Positions 26,061 through 35,220 are shown, counted from the first letter of the stretch. The stretch: 64,000 nt of DNA from Agromyces sp. S2-1-8 (GCF_021129215.1 NZ_JAJOLP010000001.1:2046001-2110000), one strand, 5' to 3'. Made by a program: numbers and translations. The notes: generated by a model not told the origin, from the letters alone.

Positions 26061-27613
26061 TCGGGTTCCGCCGCGAGGCATCCGAGATCCTGCGCGAGCT
26101 CGACGCGCTGCGCGCCGCCGACGCGCCCACCCACGGCGGCCGCGTGCTGTCGTACGTGTACGACTCGGGCCTCGACGAACTCGACGAGCTCGCCGGCCGC
26201 GCCGCCCGGCGGGTGCAACCCGTCAACGGGCTCGACCCGACCACGTTCGGCTCCGTCGCCGCGATGGAGCGCGCCGTCGTCGGCTTCGCCCGGCGCGTGC
26301 TCGGCGGGGGCGACGGCGGCGGCGCCGACGGCGAGGTCGTCGTCGGCTCGGTGACGTCCGGCGGCACCGAGAGCTGCCTGCTCGCAGTGAAGTCCGCCCG
26401 CGACGCCTGGCGCGCCGCACGGATCGGCTCGCCGCGGGTGCCCCGCGTCGTCGCGCCCGTCACGGTGCACGCCGCGTTCCACAAGGCGGCCCACTACTTC
26501 GGCCTCGAGCTCGACCTCGTTCCCGTCGACCCGGAGACCGGCACCCTCGCGCCGTCGGCGATCGAGGAGCGCCTGGGTGACGACGTCGCGCTCGTTGTGG
26601 TGAGTGCGCCCTCCTATCCGTTCGCGAGCCTCGACCCCGTCGCCGACGTCGCCGCGATCACCGCCGCCCGCGGCATCGCCCTCCACGTCGACGCCTGCAT
26701 CGGCGGATTCGCGCTCGCCTTCTGGCCCGAGCCGCTGCCCGCCTGGAACCTGTCGGTGCCCGGCGTCACGAGCATCTCGGCCGACCTGCACAAGTACGGC
26801 TACGCGCCGAAGGGCGCCTCGGTGCTGCTCACGCGCGGACGCGACCGCCAGCGCCGCCAGTACTTCGCGACCACCGGCTGGCCCGGCTACCCGGTCGTGA
26901 ACCCCACGATGACGGGCTCGAAGCCGGCCGGGCCGCTCGCGGCGGCGTGGGCGATCATCGAGGCGCTGGGCGAGCCCGGCTTCCGCGACCTGACCGCGCA
27001 GACGGCGCGTGCGACCGCGGAGCTGCGCGCCGCGATCGACGGCATCGAGGGCCTGCGCGTCGTCGGCGAGCCCGTGGGGCCGCTGCTCGCGGTCGCCGCC
27101 GACGAGGCGGCTCCGGTCACGTCGCGGGTCGACCCGCACCACTGGGCGGATGCCGCGCGCGAGGCCGGCTGGCAGCTGCAGTTGCAGCCCGGACTCGCCC
27201 AGGCCGACGGCACCCGACTGCCGCACACGACCCACCTGACGGTCACCCCGGTCACGGAGCGGGTGCTGCCCGAACTCGTTCCGGCGCTCGTGGCGGCGGC
27301 CGACGAGGTGCGCGGCATCCCGCGCATCGACGGCCGGGTCGCGCTCGCCGGGCTCGCGGAGGCCCTGCCCGGCGGGGTCGGTGGAGCGTTGCTCGATGCA
27401 GGCGGGACCGACGCGGCGGCCTTCGACCTGTTCGCCGCTTCGCTCGACTCGGATGCCGCGGCCGCGGTGCTCTCGGCCGCAGGGCTCCTCGGCGGCGAGG
27501 GGGCGCTGCCCGACCGGCTCGCGCCCGTGCTCGCGCTCGTCGAGGCCCTGCCCGGGTCGCTCACCGAGCGCCTGCTCATCGAGCTGCTCGCACGGGTCGT
27601 CGAGCCGACCTGA
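26057..27613 (+). CDS. PLP-dependent group II decarboxylase or lyase
   Basis: A 518-residue PLP enzyme of the fold-type I group that includes glutamate/aromatic amino acid decarboxylases and sphingosine-1-phosphate lyases. The motif SADLHKYGYAPKGASVLLTR carries the PLP lysine, VDACIGGFALAF holds the cofactor-binding Asp, and SGGTESCLLAVKSARDAWR the phosphate-binding region. The arrangement ISADLHKYGYAPKG resembles the sphingosine-1-phosphate-lyase-like branch more than classic GadB. The C-terminal 90 residues are alanine-rich. It is translated with the MFS gene. The substrate is not determinable here. Confidence 0.85.
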   Translation: MIGFRREASEILRELDALRAADAPTHGGRVLSYVYDSGLDELDELAGRAARRVQPVNGLDPTTFGSVAAMERAVVGFARRVLGGGDGGGADGEVVVGSVTSGGTESCLLAVKSARDAWRAARIGSPRVPRVVAPVTVHAAFHKAAHYFGLELDLVPVDPETGTLAPSAIEERLGDDVALVVVSAPSYPFASLDPVADVAAITAARGIALHVDACIGGFALAFWPEPLPAWNLSVPGVTSISADLHKYGYAPKGASVLLTRGRDRQRRQYFATTGWPGYPVVNPTMTGSKPAGPLAAAWAIIEALGEPGFRDLTAQTARATAELRAAIDGIEGLRVVGEPVGPLLAVAADEAAPVTSRVDPHHWADAAREAGWQLQLQPGLAQADGTRLPHTTHLTVTPVTERVLPELVPALVAAADEVRGIPRIDGRVALAGLAEALPGGVGGALLDAGGTDAAAFDLFAASLDSDAAAAVLSAAGLLGGEGALPDRLAPVLALVEALPGSLTERLLIELLARVVEPT

Positions 27614-27642
27614 TCCGTCCACCCGTTTCAGGAGCGAGCGCG

Positions 27643-27727
27643 CCGCTCAGGACGTCTTCTCCGGTTTCGCCGTGATGCGGGCAGCTTGTCCTCAGCGGTG
27701 ACGTGTCCGTCGGCCGAGCGCGCGCTC
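27643..27727. terminator. Imperfect hairpin and GC palindrome between convergent decarboxylase and mrp
   Basis: CCGCTCAGGAC (27643-27653) and GTCCTCAGCGG (27688-27698) pair with one mismatch. Further on, GAGCGCGCGCTC (27716-27727) is a perfect palindrome. The 133-base gap separates convergent genes. No other feature is seen. Confidence 0.35.
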
Positions 27728-27746
27728 GTCGACCAGCGGCTCGCGC

Positions 27747-28937
27747 TCAGCGCACCGAGACGTCGAGGCGGCGGCCCGCGAGGTCGCGAGGCATCCCGGC
27801 CAGGCGTGCGGCGACCGCCTCGATCGCGCGCGCGGCCGGGTCGTCGGGCGCCGACACGACGACGGGCACGCCGTCGTCGCCGCCCTGGCGAAGCGCCATG
27901 CTGAGGGGCACGCTCGCGAGCAGCGGCACGGGCTCGGGCTGACCGGCCGAGAGCCGCTCGGCGACGAGCTCGCCGCCGCCCGACCCGAAGAGCTCGAGCA
28001 CCTGCCCGTCGGGCTGCACGAGGCCCGCCATGTTCTCGATCACGCCGACGATGCGCTGGCCGGTCTGGCGCGCGACGACGCCCGATCGCTCGGCGACGTC
28101 GGCCGCGGCGGCCTGCGGCGTCGTGACGACGACGACCTCGGCGTTCGGCAGCAGCTGGCCGAGCGAGATGGCGATGTCGCCCGTCCCGGGCGGAAGGTCG
28201 ACGAGCAGCACGTCGAGGTCGCCGAAGTACACGTCGGTGAGGAACTGCGAGAGCGTGCGGTGCAGCATCGGCCCGCGCCAGGCGACGGCCGTCGACGAGG
28301 CGCGCGCCCCGGGCTCGGCCGGCTCGATGAACATGCCGATCGAGATGACCTTCACGCCGTGCGCGACGGGCGGCAGGATCATCTCGTCGACCCGGGTCGG
28401 CCGGGCCGCGAGGCCGTCGTCGTCGACGAGGCCGAGGAGGCCCGGGATCGAGAACCCGTGCACGTCGGCGTCGATGAGCCCGACCGCGAGCCCGCGCGCC
28501 GCGAGGGCGACGGCGAGGTTCGCCGTGACGGTCGACTTGCCGACGCCGCCCTTGCCGCTCGTGACCGCGAGCACCTTCGTCAGGGTGCCGGGGCCGAACG
28601 GATTGCCGCGGGCGGCGCGGCCGCCGCGAAGGCGTTCGGTGAGGGCGGCCCGCTGCTCGGGCGTCATGACCGAGAGCTCCACGTCGGCGTTGCCGGCCCC
28701 GACGATCGACTCGGCCGCCTGGCGCACGTCGCGTTCGATGCGATCCGATGCGGGACACCCGACGATCGTCAGCCGGATGCCGACCTCGACGCGACCGCCC
28801 TCGCGGGCGACCACGCGGTCGACCATGTCGAGTTCGGTGACGGGCTTGCGGATCTCGGGGTCGATGACGGAGGCGAGCACGCGCCGCACCGCCTCCTCGA
28901 GCAGCGCCGCGTCGCCCGAGGCGGCGTCAGCCGGCAT
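27747..28937 (-). CDS. mrp: Mrp/ApbC-type iron-sulfur carrier ATPase
   Basis: A 396-residue cytoplasmic P-loop ATPase that assembles or carries Fe-S clusters. The N-terminal MIP18 (DUF59) domain (RRVLASVIDPEIRKPVTELDMV, about residues 17-38) is followed by the deviant Walker A TSGKGGVGKSTVTANLAVALA (about 130) and LLVDLPPGTGDIAISLGQLLP. The CxxC that binds the bridging cluster in many Mrp proteins is missing in the stretch VIENMAGLVQPDGQVLELFG; the M. tuberculosis protein also lacks it, to my recollection. GAGGAGG precedes the ATG. The start overlaps the DUF1003 gene by 11 bases. Confidence 0.92.
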   Translation of the reverse strand: MPADAASGDAALLEEAVRRVLASVIDPEIRKPVTELDMVDRVVAREGGRVEVGIRLTIVGCPASDRIERDVRQAAESIVGAGNADVELSVMTPEQRAALTERLRGGRAARGNPFGPGTLTKVLAVTSGKGGVGKSTVTANLAVALAARGLAVGLIDADVHGFSIPGLLGLVDDDGLAARPTRVDEMILPPVAHGVKVISIGMFIEPAEPGARASSTAVAWRGPMLHRTLSQFLTDVYFGDLDVLLVDLPPGTGDIAISLGQLLPNAEVVVVTTPQAAAADVAERSGVVARQTGQRIVGVIENMAGLVQPDGQVLELFGSGGGELVAERLSAGQPEPVPLLASVPLSMALRQGGDDGVPVVVSAPDDPAARAIEAVAARLAGMPRDLAGRRLDVSVR

Positions 28938-29445
28938 GTTCGGATTCCTCCTCGTCGCGGCGGTCGAGCTCGTCGAGCATCGCGCGCAGCTCGGAGCGGA
29001 TGAACTCCTTCGACGCGAGCTCCTTCACGGCGAGTCGCAGGGCGACCACCTCGCGTGCGAGGTACTCGGTGTCGGCGAGGTTGCGCTCGGCGCGCTGCCG
29101 GTCCTGCTCGATCTGCACGCGGTCGCGGTCGTCCTGCCGGTTCTGCGCGAGCAGGATCAGCGGTGCCGCGTACGACGCCTGCAGCGAGAGCATGAGGGTG
29201 AGCGCCGTGAAGCCGATCGCGATGTCATCGAAGCGCCAGGCGGAGGGAGCGAAGGTGTTCCACGCCATCCAGCCGATCGCGAACACCGACAGCCCGACGA
29301 GGAAGCCGGGCGTGCCCATGCCGCGGGCCACCCACTCGGTGAAGCGGCCGAAGCGGTCGCTGTCGCCCGAACCGCGGAAGGTGGCGGTGCGGCGGATGCC
29401 CTTCGGCGTGTCGAATCGACGGTCTTCCGACTCAGCGCGTGCCAT
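28927..29445 (-). CDS. DUF1003 membrane protein
   Basis: A 172-residue protein of the DUF1003 family. Two membrane spans (about residues 45-65 and 80-105: GFLVGLSVFAIGWMAWN, then IGFTALTLMLSLQASYAAPLILL) are followed by RQDDRDRVQIEQDRQRAERN and a charged helical, coiled-coil-like tail. The function is unknown. The gene overlaps both neighbours (14 bases with the upstream CBS gene, 11 with mrp), forming a tight three-gene operon that is conserved in actinobacteria. Confidence 0.9.
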   Translation of the reverse strand: MARAESEDRRFDTPKGIRRTATFRGSGDSDRFGRFTEWVARGMGTPGFLVGLSVFAIGWMAWNTFAPSAWRFDDIAIGFTALTLMLSLQASYAAPLILLAQNRQDDRDRVQIEQDRQRAERNLADTEYLAREVVALRLAVKELASKEFIRSELRAMLDELDRRDEEESEHAG

Positions 29446-30760
29446 CTGCGCCCCTCCTTCCGTATGGGATCGGGATGCTTCCCGTCGTCAGCTGCGCCCG
29501 CGCCGTGCTGCGCTTGGCCAGCTCGTCCTCCTCGGGGTGACTTCGCCAGTCATCGGGCAGCAGGTAGTCGAGCACGTCGTCAATCGTCACCACCCCGACG
29601 AGTCGATGCTTCTCGTCGACCACCGGCACCGAGACGAGGTCGTAGCTCGCGAGGATGCGGCTGACCTCGGCGGCCGAGGTGTCGGCGGTCACGGGTTCGA
29701 GGCCCTGGTCGATGAGGGTGCCGAGCCGCTCGTGCGGCGGGTAGCGCAGCATCCGCTGGAAGTGCACGATGCCGAGGAACCGGCCCGTCGGCGGCTCGTA
29801 CGGCGGCAGCGTGACGCAGACCGCCGCGCCGAGCGCGGGCGGCAGGTCGTGCCGGCGGATGAGCGCGAGCCCCTCGGCGACGGTCGCGTCGGCCGAGACG
29901 ATGATCGGCTCGGTCGTCATGAGGCCGCCGGCCGTGTCGGGGCCGTACGACAGCAGGAACCGCACGTCTTCTGCCTCTTCGGGCTCCATCAGCTCGAGCA
30001 GGTGCTCGCCGCGCTCTTCGGGCAGCTGTGCGATGAGGTCGGCCGCGTCGTCGGGCTGCATGTGGTCGAGCACGTCGGCCGCGCGGTCGTCGCCGAGACC
30101 GGCGAGGATGTCGACCTGATCGGACTCGGGCATCTCCTCCAGCACGTCGGCGAGACGGTCGTCGGGCAGCTCCTCGGCGACCTCCTGCCGGCGCTGCGCC
30201 GGCAGGTCGAGCAGCGTCGAAGCGAGGTCGGCGGGCTTCAGCTCGGAGTACGTCGCGATGAGCTGTTCGGCCGACTGGGCCTCGCCCTTCGCGACCTGCT
30301 CGCGAACCTCGCGCCAGGTGACGTACGCCGACTGCCCCTTCGAGAACGGCGAGGCGCCCTTGGGGCGACGCACGAACAGCTGGTCGACCTCCCACTCGCC
30401 GGGCTCCTGCTCCTCGATCGCGACGTCCTCGATGGTGGCCGTGCCCGAGCCGTCGTTGAAGCCGACCTTGCGACCGAGCATCTCGGCGATCACGCGCACC
30501 TCGCCGCCGCGCTGCTCGAAGCGGCGAAGGTTGATGAGGCCCGTCGTGATGATCTGGCCGCCGCCGATCGAGGTGACGCGCCCGATCGAGACGAAGACGC
30601 GGCGCTTGCCCGGGATCTCGACGATGAGCCCGACCACGCGCGGCGGGTCGCTCTTGCGGTACACGACGAGGACGTCGCGCACCTTGCCCACTCGATCGCC
30701 GTTGGGGTCGAAGACGGCGCACCCGGCGAGTCGGGCGACGAAGACTCTCGTGGCGCTCAC
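29432..30760 (-). CDS. PRC-barrel/MgtE-N/CBS-domain regulatory protein
   Basis: A 442-residue soluble protein. An N-terminal PRC-barrel-like domain (LAGCAVFDPNGDRVGKVRDVLV, about residues 11-80) is followed by the MgtE intracellular N domain (about 175-280, DLPAQRRQEVAEELPDDRLADVLEEMPE) and a CBS pair (about 285-420) ending in VVDEKHRLVGVVTIDDVLDYLLPDD. It lacks the membrane part of the MgtE magnesium channel, so it is probably a sensor or regulator and not a transporter. GTG 30760 follows TAAGTT by 6 bases. Rv1232c is the mycobacterial counterpart in position. Confidence 0.88.
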   Translation of the reverse strand: MSATRVFVARLAGCAVFDPNGDRVGKVRDVLVVYRKSDPPRVVGLIVEIPGKRRVFVSIGRVTSIGGGQIITTGLINLRRFEQRGGEVRVIAEMLGRKVGFNDGSGTATIEDVAIEEQEPGEWEVDQLFVRRPKGASPFSKGQSAYVTWREVREQVAKGEAQSAEQLIATYSELKPADLASTLLDLPAQRRQEVAEELPDDRLADVLEEMPESDQVDILAGLGDDRAADVLDHMQPDDAADLIAQLPEERGEHLLELMEPEEAEDVRFLLSYGPDTAGGLMTTEPIIVSADATVAEGLALIRRHDLPPALGAAVCVTLPPYEPPTGRFLGIVHFQRMLRYPPHERLGTLIDQGLEPVTADTSAAEVSRILASYDLVSVPVVDEKHRLVGVVTIDDVLDYLLPDDWRSHPEEDELAKRSTARAQLTTGSIPIPYGRRGADGTR

Positions 30761-30766
30761 GCTACA

Positions 30767-30832
30767 AACTTAGCCCCCGGATGCCTCGGCGGCGGCGCCA
30801 TCCGGGCGACCCGGCCCGCATCGTGGGACAAT
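30767..30832. promoter_or_regulatory. Divergent leaderless promoters (CBS protein and stress protein)
   Basis: Minus strand: TAAGTT (30772-30767), six bases, GTG 30760. Plus strand: GACAAT (30827-30832), six bases, GTG 30839. Between them is a copy of GGATGCCTC (30779-30787). Confidence 0.45.
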
Positions 30833-30838
30833 GGCCGG

Positions 30839-31594
30839 GTGACGAACCAGACGCCGTTCGGCGGCCGCGCGGGCCGCGAGCTCCCGACCATGCCGAAGGG
30901 CGAGACGGTCGCGGGCTTCGAGACCTACGCCGAGGCGCAAGACGCCGTCGACCGCCTGTCGAAGGCCGAGTTCCCCGTGAAGGAACTGGCGATCATCGGC
31001 ACCGACCTGACGACGGTCGAGCGCATCACCGGACGGCTCACGTGGAGCCGGGCCGCCGGCGCCGGCGCGATCTCGGGGGCGTGGTTCGGCCTCTTCCTCG
31101 GGTTGCTGTTCTTCATCTTCGCGCCCAGCGGCGCCTCGCTCGGCATCCTCGGCGCCGCCGTGCTCATCGGTGCCGGGTTCGGCATGATCTTCAGCGTCGT
31201 CACGTACTCCGTGAACCGGCGCCGTCGCGACTTCACGTCGAACATCCAGGTGCTCGCAAGGCGCTACGCGATCATCATCACCGATCCGTCGCACGTCGCC
31301 CGGGCGCGCAACCTGCTCGGCACCGCGAGCGACGTCGCCCCTGCGGTCCCGGCCGCGGCGGCGCCGACCGCACCGACCCCGACGCCCGCGTCGGCCCCGC
31401 CTGCCGCGCCGGCTCCGACGCCGCGCGACGGCGATGCGACGACGGGCGCCGGCGACGAGACATCCGGCTCGGCAACAGGCCAGGGTGACGAACCGCAGGG
31501 CCTCACGTACGGCGAGGCGCAGGATGCCGCGCGCCGTGCCGCTCGTGAAGCCGATGCGGCGCGCCGTCGCGCCTCGGAGGGCGACGGGGCCTGA
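30839..31594 (+). CDS. General stress protein (YflT/GSP17M-like) with two membrane spans
   Basis: A 251-residue protein. The N-terminal part (GETVAGFETYAEAQDAVDRLSKAEFP, about residues 20-45) matches the heat-induced stress protein YflT domain. Two spans follow (about 78-100 and 104-126), then SNIQVLARRYAIIITDP. The C-terminal ~100 residues are low-complexity Ala/Pro/Thr and then Ala/Arg-rich (AQDAARRAAREADAARR), probably disordered. GTG 30839 sits 6 bases after GACAAT. It is the divergent partner of the CBS operon, as in other actinobacteria. Confidence 0.82.
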   Translation: MTNQTPFGGRAGRELPTMPKGETVAGFETYAEAQDAVDRLSKAEFPVKELAIIGTDLTTVERITGRLTWSRAAGAGAISGAWFGLFLGLLFFIFAPSGASLGILGAAVLIGAGFGMIFSVVTYSVNRRRRDFTSNIQVLARRYAIIITDPSHVARARNLLGTASDVAPAVPAAAAPTAPTPTPASAPPAAPAPTPRDGDATTGAGDETSGSATGQGDEPQGLTYGEAQDAARRAAREADAARRRASEGDGA

Positions 31595-31603
31595 CCGACC
31601 GGC

Positions 31604-33037
31604 CTACCAGGTCGTCGGCTTCTGGGGTGTGAAGAGCCACGCTGCGAAGAGGGTGTCGAGGTCGGCCCCCGAGACCTCCTCGGCGAGCGCCGTGAAGTCG
31701 GCCGTCGTCGCGCTGCCTCCTCCGTAGCGGTCGACCCACTCCTTCGCGAGCTCGAAGAAGGCGTCGTCGCCGATCTCGACGCGCAGGGCGTGCAGCGTCG
31801 CGGCGCCGCGGTCGTAGACGGGGTCGGCGAACAGGCCGAGCGGCTGCGGATCGGCGACGACGAGGCTCCAGAACTCGTCGTCGGCCGGAATCGACATCAC
31901 CTCGTCGAAGCTCTCGTCGGCGGTGGCGCGACCCTGGTGCTCGGCCCACATCCAGGACGCGTACGTCGCCCAGCCCTCGTTGAGCCAGATGTCGGCCCAG
32001 CGGCCGGGGCTCACGTGGTCGCCCATCCACTGATGGGCGAGCTCGTGCGCGACGGTGCCCTCGGCGGCGCGGCGCGAGAAGAACGAGCGGGTCTGGGTCT
32101 CGAGCGCGTAGCCGACCGAGTCGTCGTCGACGATCGCGCCGTACGCGACGAACGGGTACGGCCCGAAGCGGTCGTCGAAGAAGTCGATCATCTGCGGCGT
32201 GAGCGCGAGCGCGGCCGATGCGGACGCCGGGAGCGCCGGGTCGACGGCGTCGATGATGCGGAGGCCGTCGGCGGTCGTGTAGTCGTCGAGCACGTAGTCG
32301 CCGACGCTCGCGGTGGCCAGGTACGCCGCCATCGGGTCGGGAGCGTGCCACGTCCAGGTGGTGCGACCGTCGGCCGTGTCCGACCCGGTGAGGCTGCCGT
32401 TCGCGACGGCGACGAGCCCCTCGGGGACCGTGATCTCGAAGTCGTAGGCGGCCTTGTCGGTCGGGTGGTCGCTGACCGGGAACCAGGTCGCGGCGCCGTC
32501 GGGCTCCGACACGACCATGGCGCCGTCGCGGGTCGTCACCCAGCCGTAGAGCGCGCCTTCGATGTCGGTGGGCCTCGTCGTCGTGCCGCCGTACTCGACG
32601 ACGACGCGGGCGTCGTGCCCGCGCTTCAGCTTCGGCCGCGGGGTGATCACGAGTTCGTTGTCGGTCTGTTCGAATCGCGCGGCGTGACCGTCGACCGTGA
32701 CCGTCGTCGCCGTGAGCCCACGGAGGTCGAGGTCGAACCGGTCGAGGTCCTGCGTCGCGCGCAGGTCGATCGTCGCGACGCCGTCGAGCTGCCCTTCGAG
32801 CGGGGCCGGCTCGGGTGCGGGCGGGGTGTAGTCGAGGTCGAGTCCGAGGTGCACGAGGTCGATGCCGCCGTTGCCCGCGAGCGGGAAGTACGGGTCGCCC
32901 GCACCGTCGGAGCCGGCGCTGTACCGGGGTGCGCCGGGCTCGCCCGGTGCGGCGGAGGCGACGGCGGGGGCAGTGGCGACGGCGAGGGCGAGGCCCGCGG
33001 CGCCGAGAACGGCGAGGGTGCTGCGGCGGTGCGACAT
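31604..33037 (-). CDS. Secreted M1-family metalloaminopeptidase
   Basis: A 477-residue exported zinc peptidase. A signal peptide (about residues 1-30, TLAVLGAAGLALAVATAPAVASA) leads to the M1 beta-sandwich and a catalytic domain with VAHELAHQWMGD (HExxH) and the third ligand in WLNEGWATYASWMW, plus the family Tyr region FVAYGAIVDDDSVGYALETQTR. It ends soon after the catalytic domain, so it is the short secreted form of the family and lacks the large helical C-terminus of aminopeptidase N. ATG 33037 has GGAGGA. A TAGGGT -10 box lies at 33082-33077. Confidence 0.92.
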   Translation of the reverse strand: MSHRRSTLAVLGAAGLALAVATAPAVASAAPGEPGAPRYSAGSDGAGDPYFPLAGNGGIDLVHLGLDLDYTPPAPEPAPLEGQLDGVATIDLRATQDLDRFDLDLRGLTATTVTVDGHAARFEQTDNELVITPRPKLKRGHDARVVVEYGGTTTRPTDIEGALYGWVTTRDGAMVVSEPDGAATWFPVSDHPTDKAAYDFEITVPEGLVAVANGSLTGSDTADGRTTWTWHAPDPMAAYLATASVGDYVLDDYTTADGLRIIDAVDPALPASASAALALTPQMIDFFDDRFGPYPFVAYGAIVDDDSVGYALETQTRSFFSRRAAEGTVAHELAHQWMGDHVSPGRWADIWLNEGWATYASWMWAEHQGRATADESFDEVMSIPADDEFWSLVVADPQPLGLFADPVYDRGAATLHALRVEIGDDAFFELAKEWVDRYGGGSATTADFTALAEEVSGADLDTLFAAWLFTPQKPTTW

Positions 33038-33134
33038 GGATCCTCCAGCACGTTGGTGCGATCGGGGTTCGTCCCGACCCTAGCCGTGCCCCGGCGCGAC
33101 CCGCCAGACCCGGGGAGCTCCCAGACTCGCGATA

Positions 33135-33140
33135 TATCGT
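33135..33140 (+). promoter_or_regulatory. TATCGT -10 box of the PGPGW gene (leaderless)
   Basis: TATCGT, embedded in GATATATCGT, ends 7 bases before the ATG at 33148. Confidence 0.4.
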
Positions 33141-33147
33141 GACGCGC

Positions 33148-33516
33148 ATGACCACCGGACGAGACGCCTCGCGGCCCGCCCTCGAACTCGAGATCGCGGA
33201 TGAGATCGCCGCTGCCGAGCGGCCCGACCGACCCATCCGTCGGGCGCTGCGGCGGCTGCGGCAGGCGATCGGTCGCCGCCCGGGCCTGCAGCGCGCCTAC
33301 CGCGTGCTCGTCGGGGTGCTCGGCGGCATCGTGACGGTGGCCGGCCTCCTGCTCGTACCGCTCCCCGGCCCCGGCTGGCTCGTCGTCTTCCTCGGTCTCG
33401 CGATCCTCGGCACCGAGTTCGCCTGGGCGAAGCGCGCCGCGGCGTTCACGAAGCGTCAGCTCGCCCGGTTCTGGGCCTGGTGGCGGGCGAGGCGGGCGAC
33501 GGTCGAGCGCACCTGA
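33148..33516 (+). CDS. PGPGW (TIGR02611-type) transmembrane protein
   Basis: A 122-residue membrane protein. Two hydrophobic spans (about residues 52-70 and 76-92) surround the signature PLPGPGWLVVFLGLAILGTEF, which defines this actinobacterial family. The first 45 residues are charged and Arg-rich, and the last 25 are basic. The function is unknown. ATG 33148 was chosen over an open upstream frame because of the -10 box 7 bases before it. Confidence 0.88.
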   Translation: MTTGRDASRPALELEIADEIAAAERPDRPIRRALRRLRQAIGRRPGLQRAYRVLVGVLGGIVTVAGLLLVPLPGPGWLVVFLGLAILGTEFAWAKRAAAFTKRQLARFWAWWRARRATVERT

Positions 33517-33526
33517 TCTGCGAGCG

Positions 33527-33571
33527 TCGGGCGTGCACTCACCGCCCGTGCGACGGCGAGTGCACGCCCGA
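33527..33571. terminator. Bidirectional terminator between PGPGW and pepP genes
   Basis: Perfect 14-base arms (33527-33540 and 33558-33571) with a 17-base loop that can pair further (CGCCCGTGCGACGGCG). It lies in the gap between convergent genes. Confidence 0.8.
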
Positions 33572-33595
33572 TGACGGCGGGAGCGAACGCATCGT

Positions 33596-35170
33596 TCAGC
33601 GGCTCGCGCCGCGCACCCAGGCCTCGACCTCGTCGGCGGTGCGCGGAATGCGCACCGAGAGGTTCTCGGCGCCGTCCGCCGTGACGAGGATGTCGTCCTC
33701 GATGCGCACGCCGATGCCGCGGAACTCCTCGGGCACGGTCAGGTCGTCGGGCTGGAAGTACAGGCCCGGCTCGATCGTGAAGATCATGCCGGCTTCGACC
33801 ACGCCGTCCATGTAGAGCTCGCGGCGGGCCTGCGCGCAGTCGTGCACGTCGAGCCCGAGGTGGTGGCTCGTGCCGTGCACCATGTAGCGGCGGTGGAACT
33901 GGTTCTCGGGTTCGAGGGACTCCTCGGCCGACACGGGCAGGAAGCCCCACTCGGCCGTCTTGCGCGCGATCACCTGCATCGCCGCGGCGTGCACCTCGCG
34001 GAACACGATGCCCGGCCTCACGATCGCGAACGCCGCGTCGGCTGCCTCGAGCACCGCCTCGTAGACCTGGCGCTGCACGGGCGAGAAGGTGCCGTTGACC
34101 GGGAACGTCCGGGTGATGTCGGCCGTGTAGTACGTGTCCATCTCGACGCCGGCGTCGAGCAGCACGAGATCGCCCGGCACGACGGGCCCGTCGTTGCGGG
34201 TCCAGTGCAGGATCGTCGCGTGCGGGCCCGCCGCGGCGATCGAGCCGTAGCCCACGTCGTTGCCGTCGAGCCGAGCCCGGGTCGCGAAGACGCCCTCGAT
34301 GACGCGCTCGCCGCGCACCTCGGAGGTGATGCGGGGGAGCTCGGCGAGCACCTCGCCGAAGCCGCGCTCGGTGGCTGCGATCGCCGCCCGCATCTCGGCG
34401 ACCTCGAAGTCGTCCTTCACGAGTCGCAGTTCGCTCACGACGCGCGCGAGCTCGCCGTCGGGCTCGTGCTCGTCGCCCACCTCCAGCGAGAACGCCGCGT
34501 CCTGCGCGTTCTCGCTGAGCACGCGCTCGGCCGCGAATCGGATGCGGGCGTGGTCGACGCGCTCGGTGAGCGCGGCATCGGCCTCGCGCACCACGAGCGT
34601 CGCGGTGTCGATCCGGTCGACCACGGCGTCGAAGGCGCTGATGTCGCGGGTCGCGACCGCGAGGTCGGCCGCGACGTGGGCGAGCGACGGGCGCGGGCCG
34701 ATCCAGAACTCGCCGATCGCCGCGTTCGCGTAGAACTCCTCGGAGTCGCGACCCGCGCGCTCGCGGAAGTAGACGGTCGCCTCGTGCCCGGCGTCGCCGG
34801 TGGGCTCGAGCACGAGCACCGCGCCGGGCTCGGAGTCGGACCCCCAGCCGGTGAGGTGCGCGAACGCCGAGTGCGCCCGGTAGGGGTAGTCGGTGTCGTT
34901 CGCCCGCTGCTTCATGTCGCCGGCCGGGATGACGAGCCGCCGGCCCGGGAACTCGGCCGAGACCTTCGCGCGGCGCGCGGCGGCGTACGCGGCCTGGGGG
35001 CGCGCCTCGGGCAGCGTCTCGGCGCGTTCGGCCCAACCGTTCGAGATGAACGCCTTGAAGCCCTCGGAGCCCGGCGTGGTCGACCGGTTCGCGTTGCGTC
35101 CGGCCTCGTCGCCGGAGGGGTTCGCCGCTGCCGCGGTCTCGGTGGTGGAGGTGTCGCTCGAGTTCGCCAT
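33596..35170 (-). CDS. pepP: Xaa-Pro aminopeptidase (aminopeptidase P family)
   Basis: A 524-residue M24B metallopeptidase that removes an N-terminal residue next to proline. The creatinase-like N domain (FAHLTGWGSDSEPGAVLVLEP) precedes the pita-bread catalytic domain, whose five dimetal ligands are visible: DAGVEMDTYYTADITRTFP (two Asp), HGTSHHLGLDVHD (His), FTIEPGLYF (Glu) and VRIEDDILVTADGAENLS (Glu). The first 40 residues are Thr/Ala-rich and variable. ATG 35170 lies 6 bases after GAGAAT (35182-35177); the open frame further upstream belongs to no known part of the family. Confidence 0.93.
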   Translation of the reverse strand: MANSSDTSTTETAAAANPSGDEAGRNANRSTTPGSEGFKAFISNGWAERAETLPEARPQAAYAAARRAKVSAEFPGRRLVIPAGDMKQRANDTDYPYRAHSAFAHLTGWGSDSEPGAVLVLEPTGDAGHEATVYFRERAGRDSEEFYANAAIGEFWIGPRPSLAHVAADLAVATRDISAFDAVVDRIDTATLVVREADAALTERVDHARIRFAAERVLSENAQDAAFSLEVGDEHEPDGELARVVSELRLVKDDFEVAEMRAAIAATERGFGEVLAELPRITSEVRGERVIEGVFATRARLDGNDVGYGSIAAAGPHATILHWTRNDGPVVPGDLVLLDAGVEMDTYYTADITRTFPVNGTFSPVQRQVYEAVLEAADAAFAIVRPGIVFREVHAAAMQVIARKTAEWGFLPVSAEESLEPENQFHRRYMVHGTSHHLGLDVHDCAQARRELYMDGVVEAGMIFTIEPGLYFQPDDLTVPEEFRGIGVRIEDDILVTADGAENLSVRIPRTADEVEAWVRGASR

Positions 35171-35220
35171 GCCCCCATTCTCGCACCGGCCCCGAGTGCT
35201 GGCGGATGGTCCGGGGCTCG

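Noticed and set aside
29432..30760. MgtE magnesium transporter
   Set aside because: Only the soluble N and CBS parts are present, with a PRC-like domain and no membrane spans.
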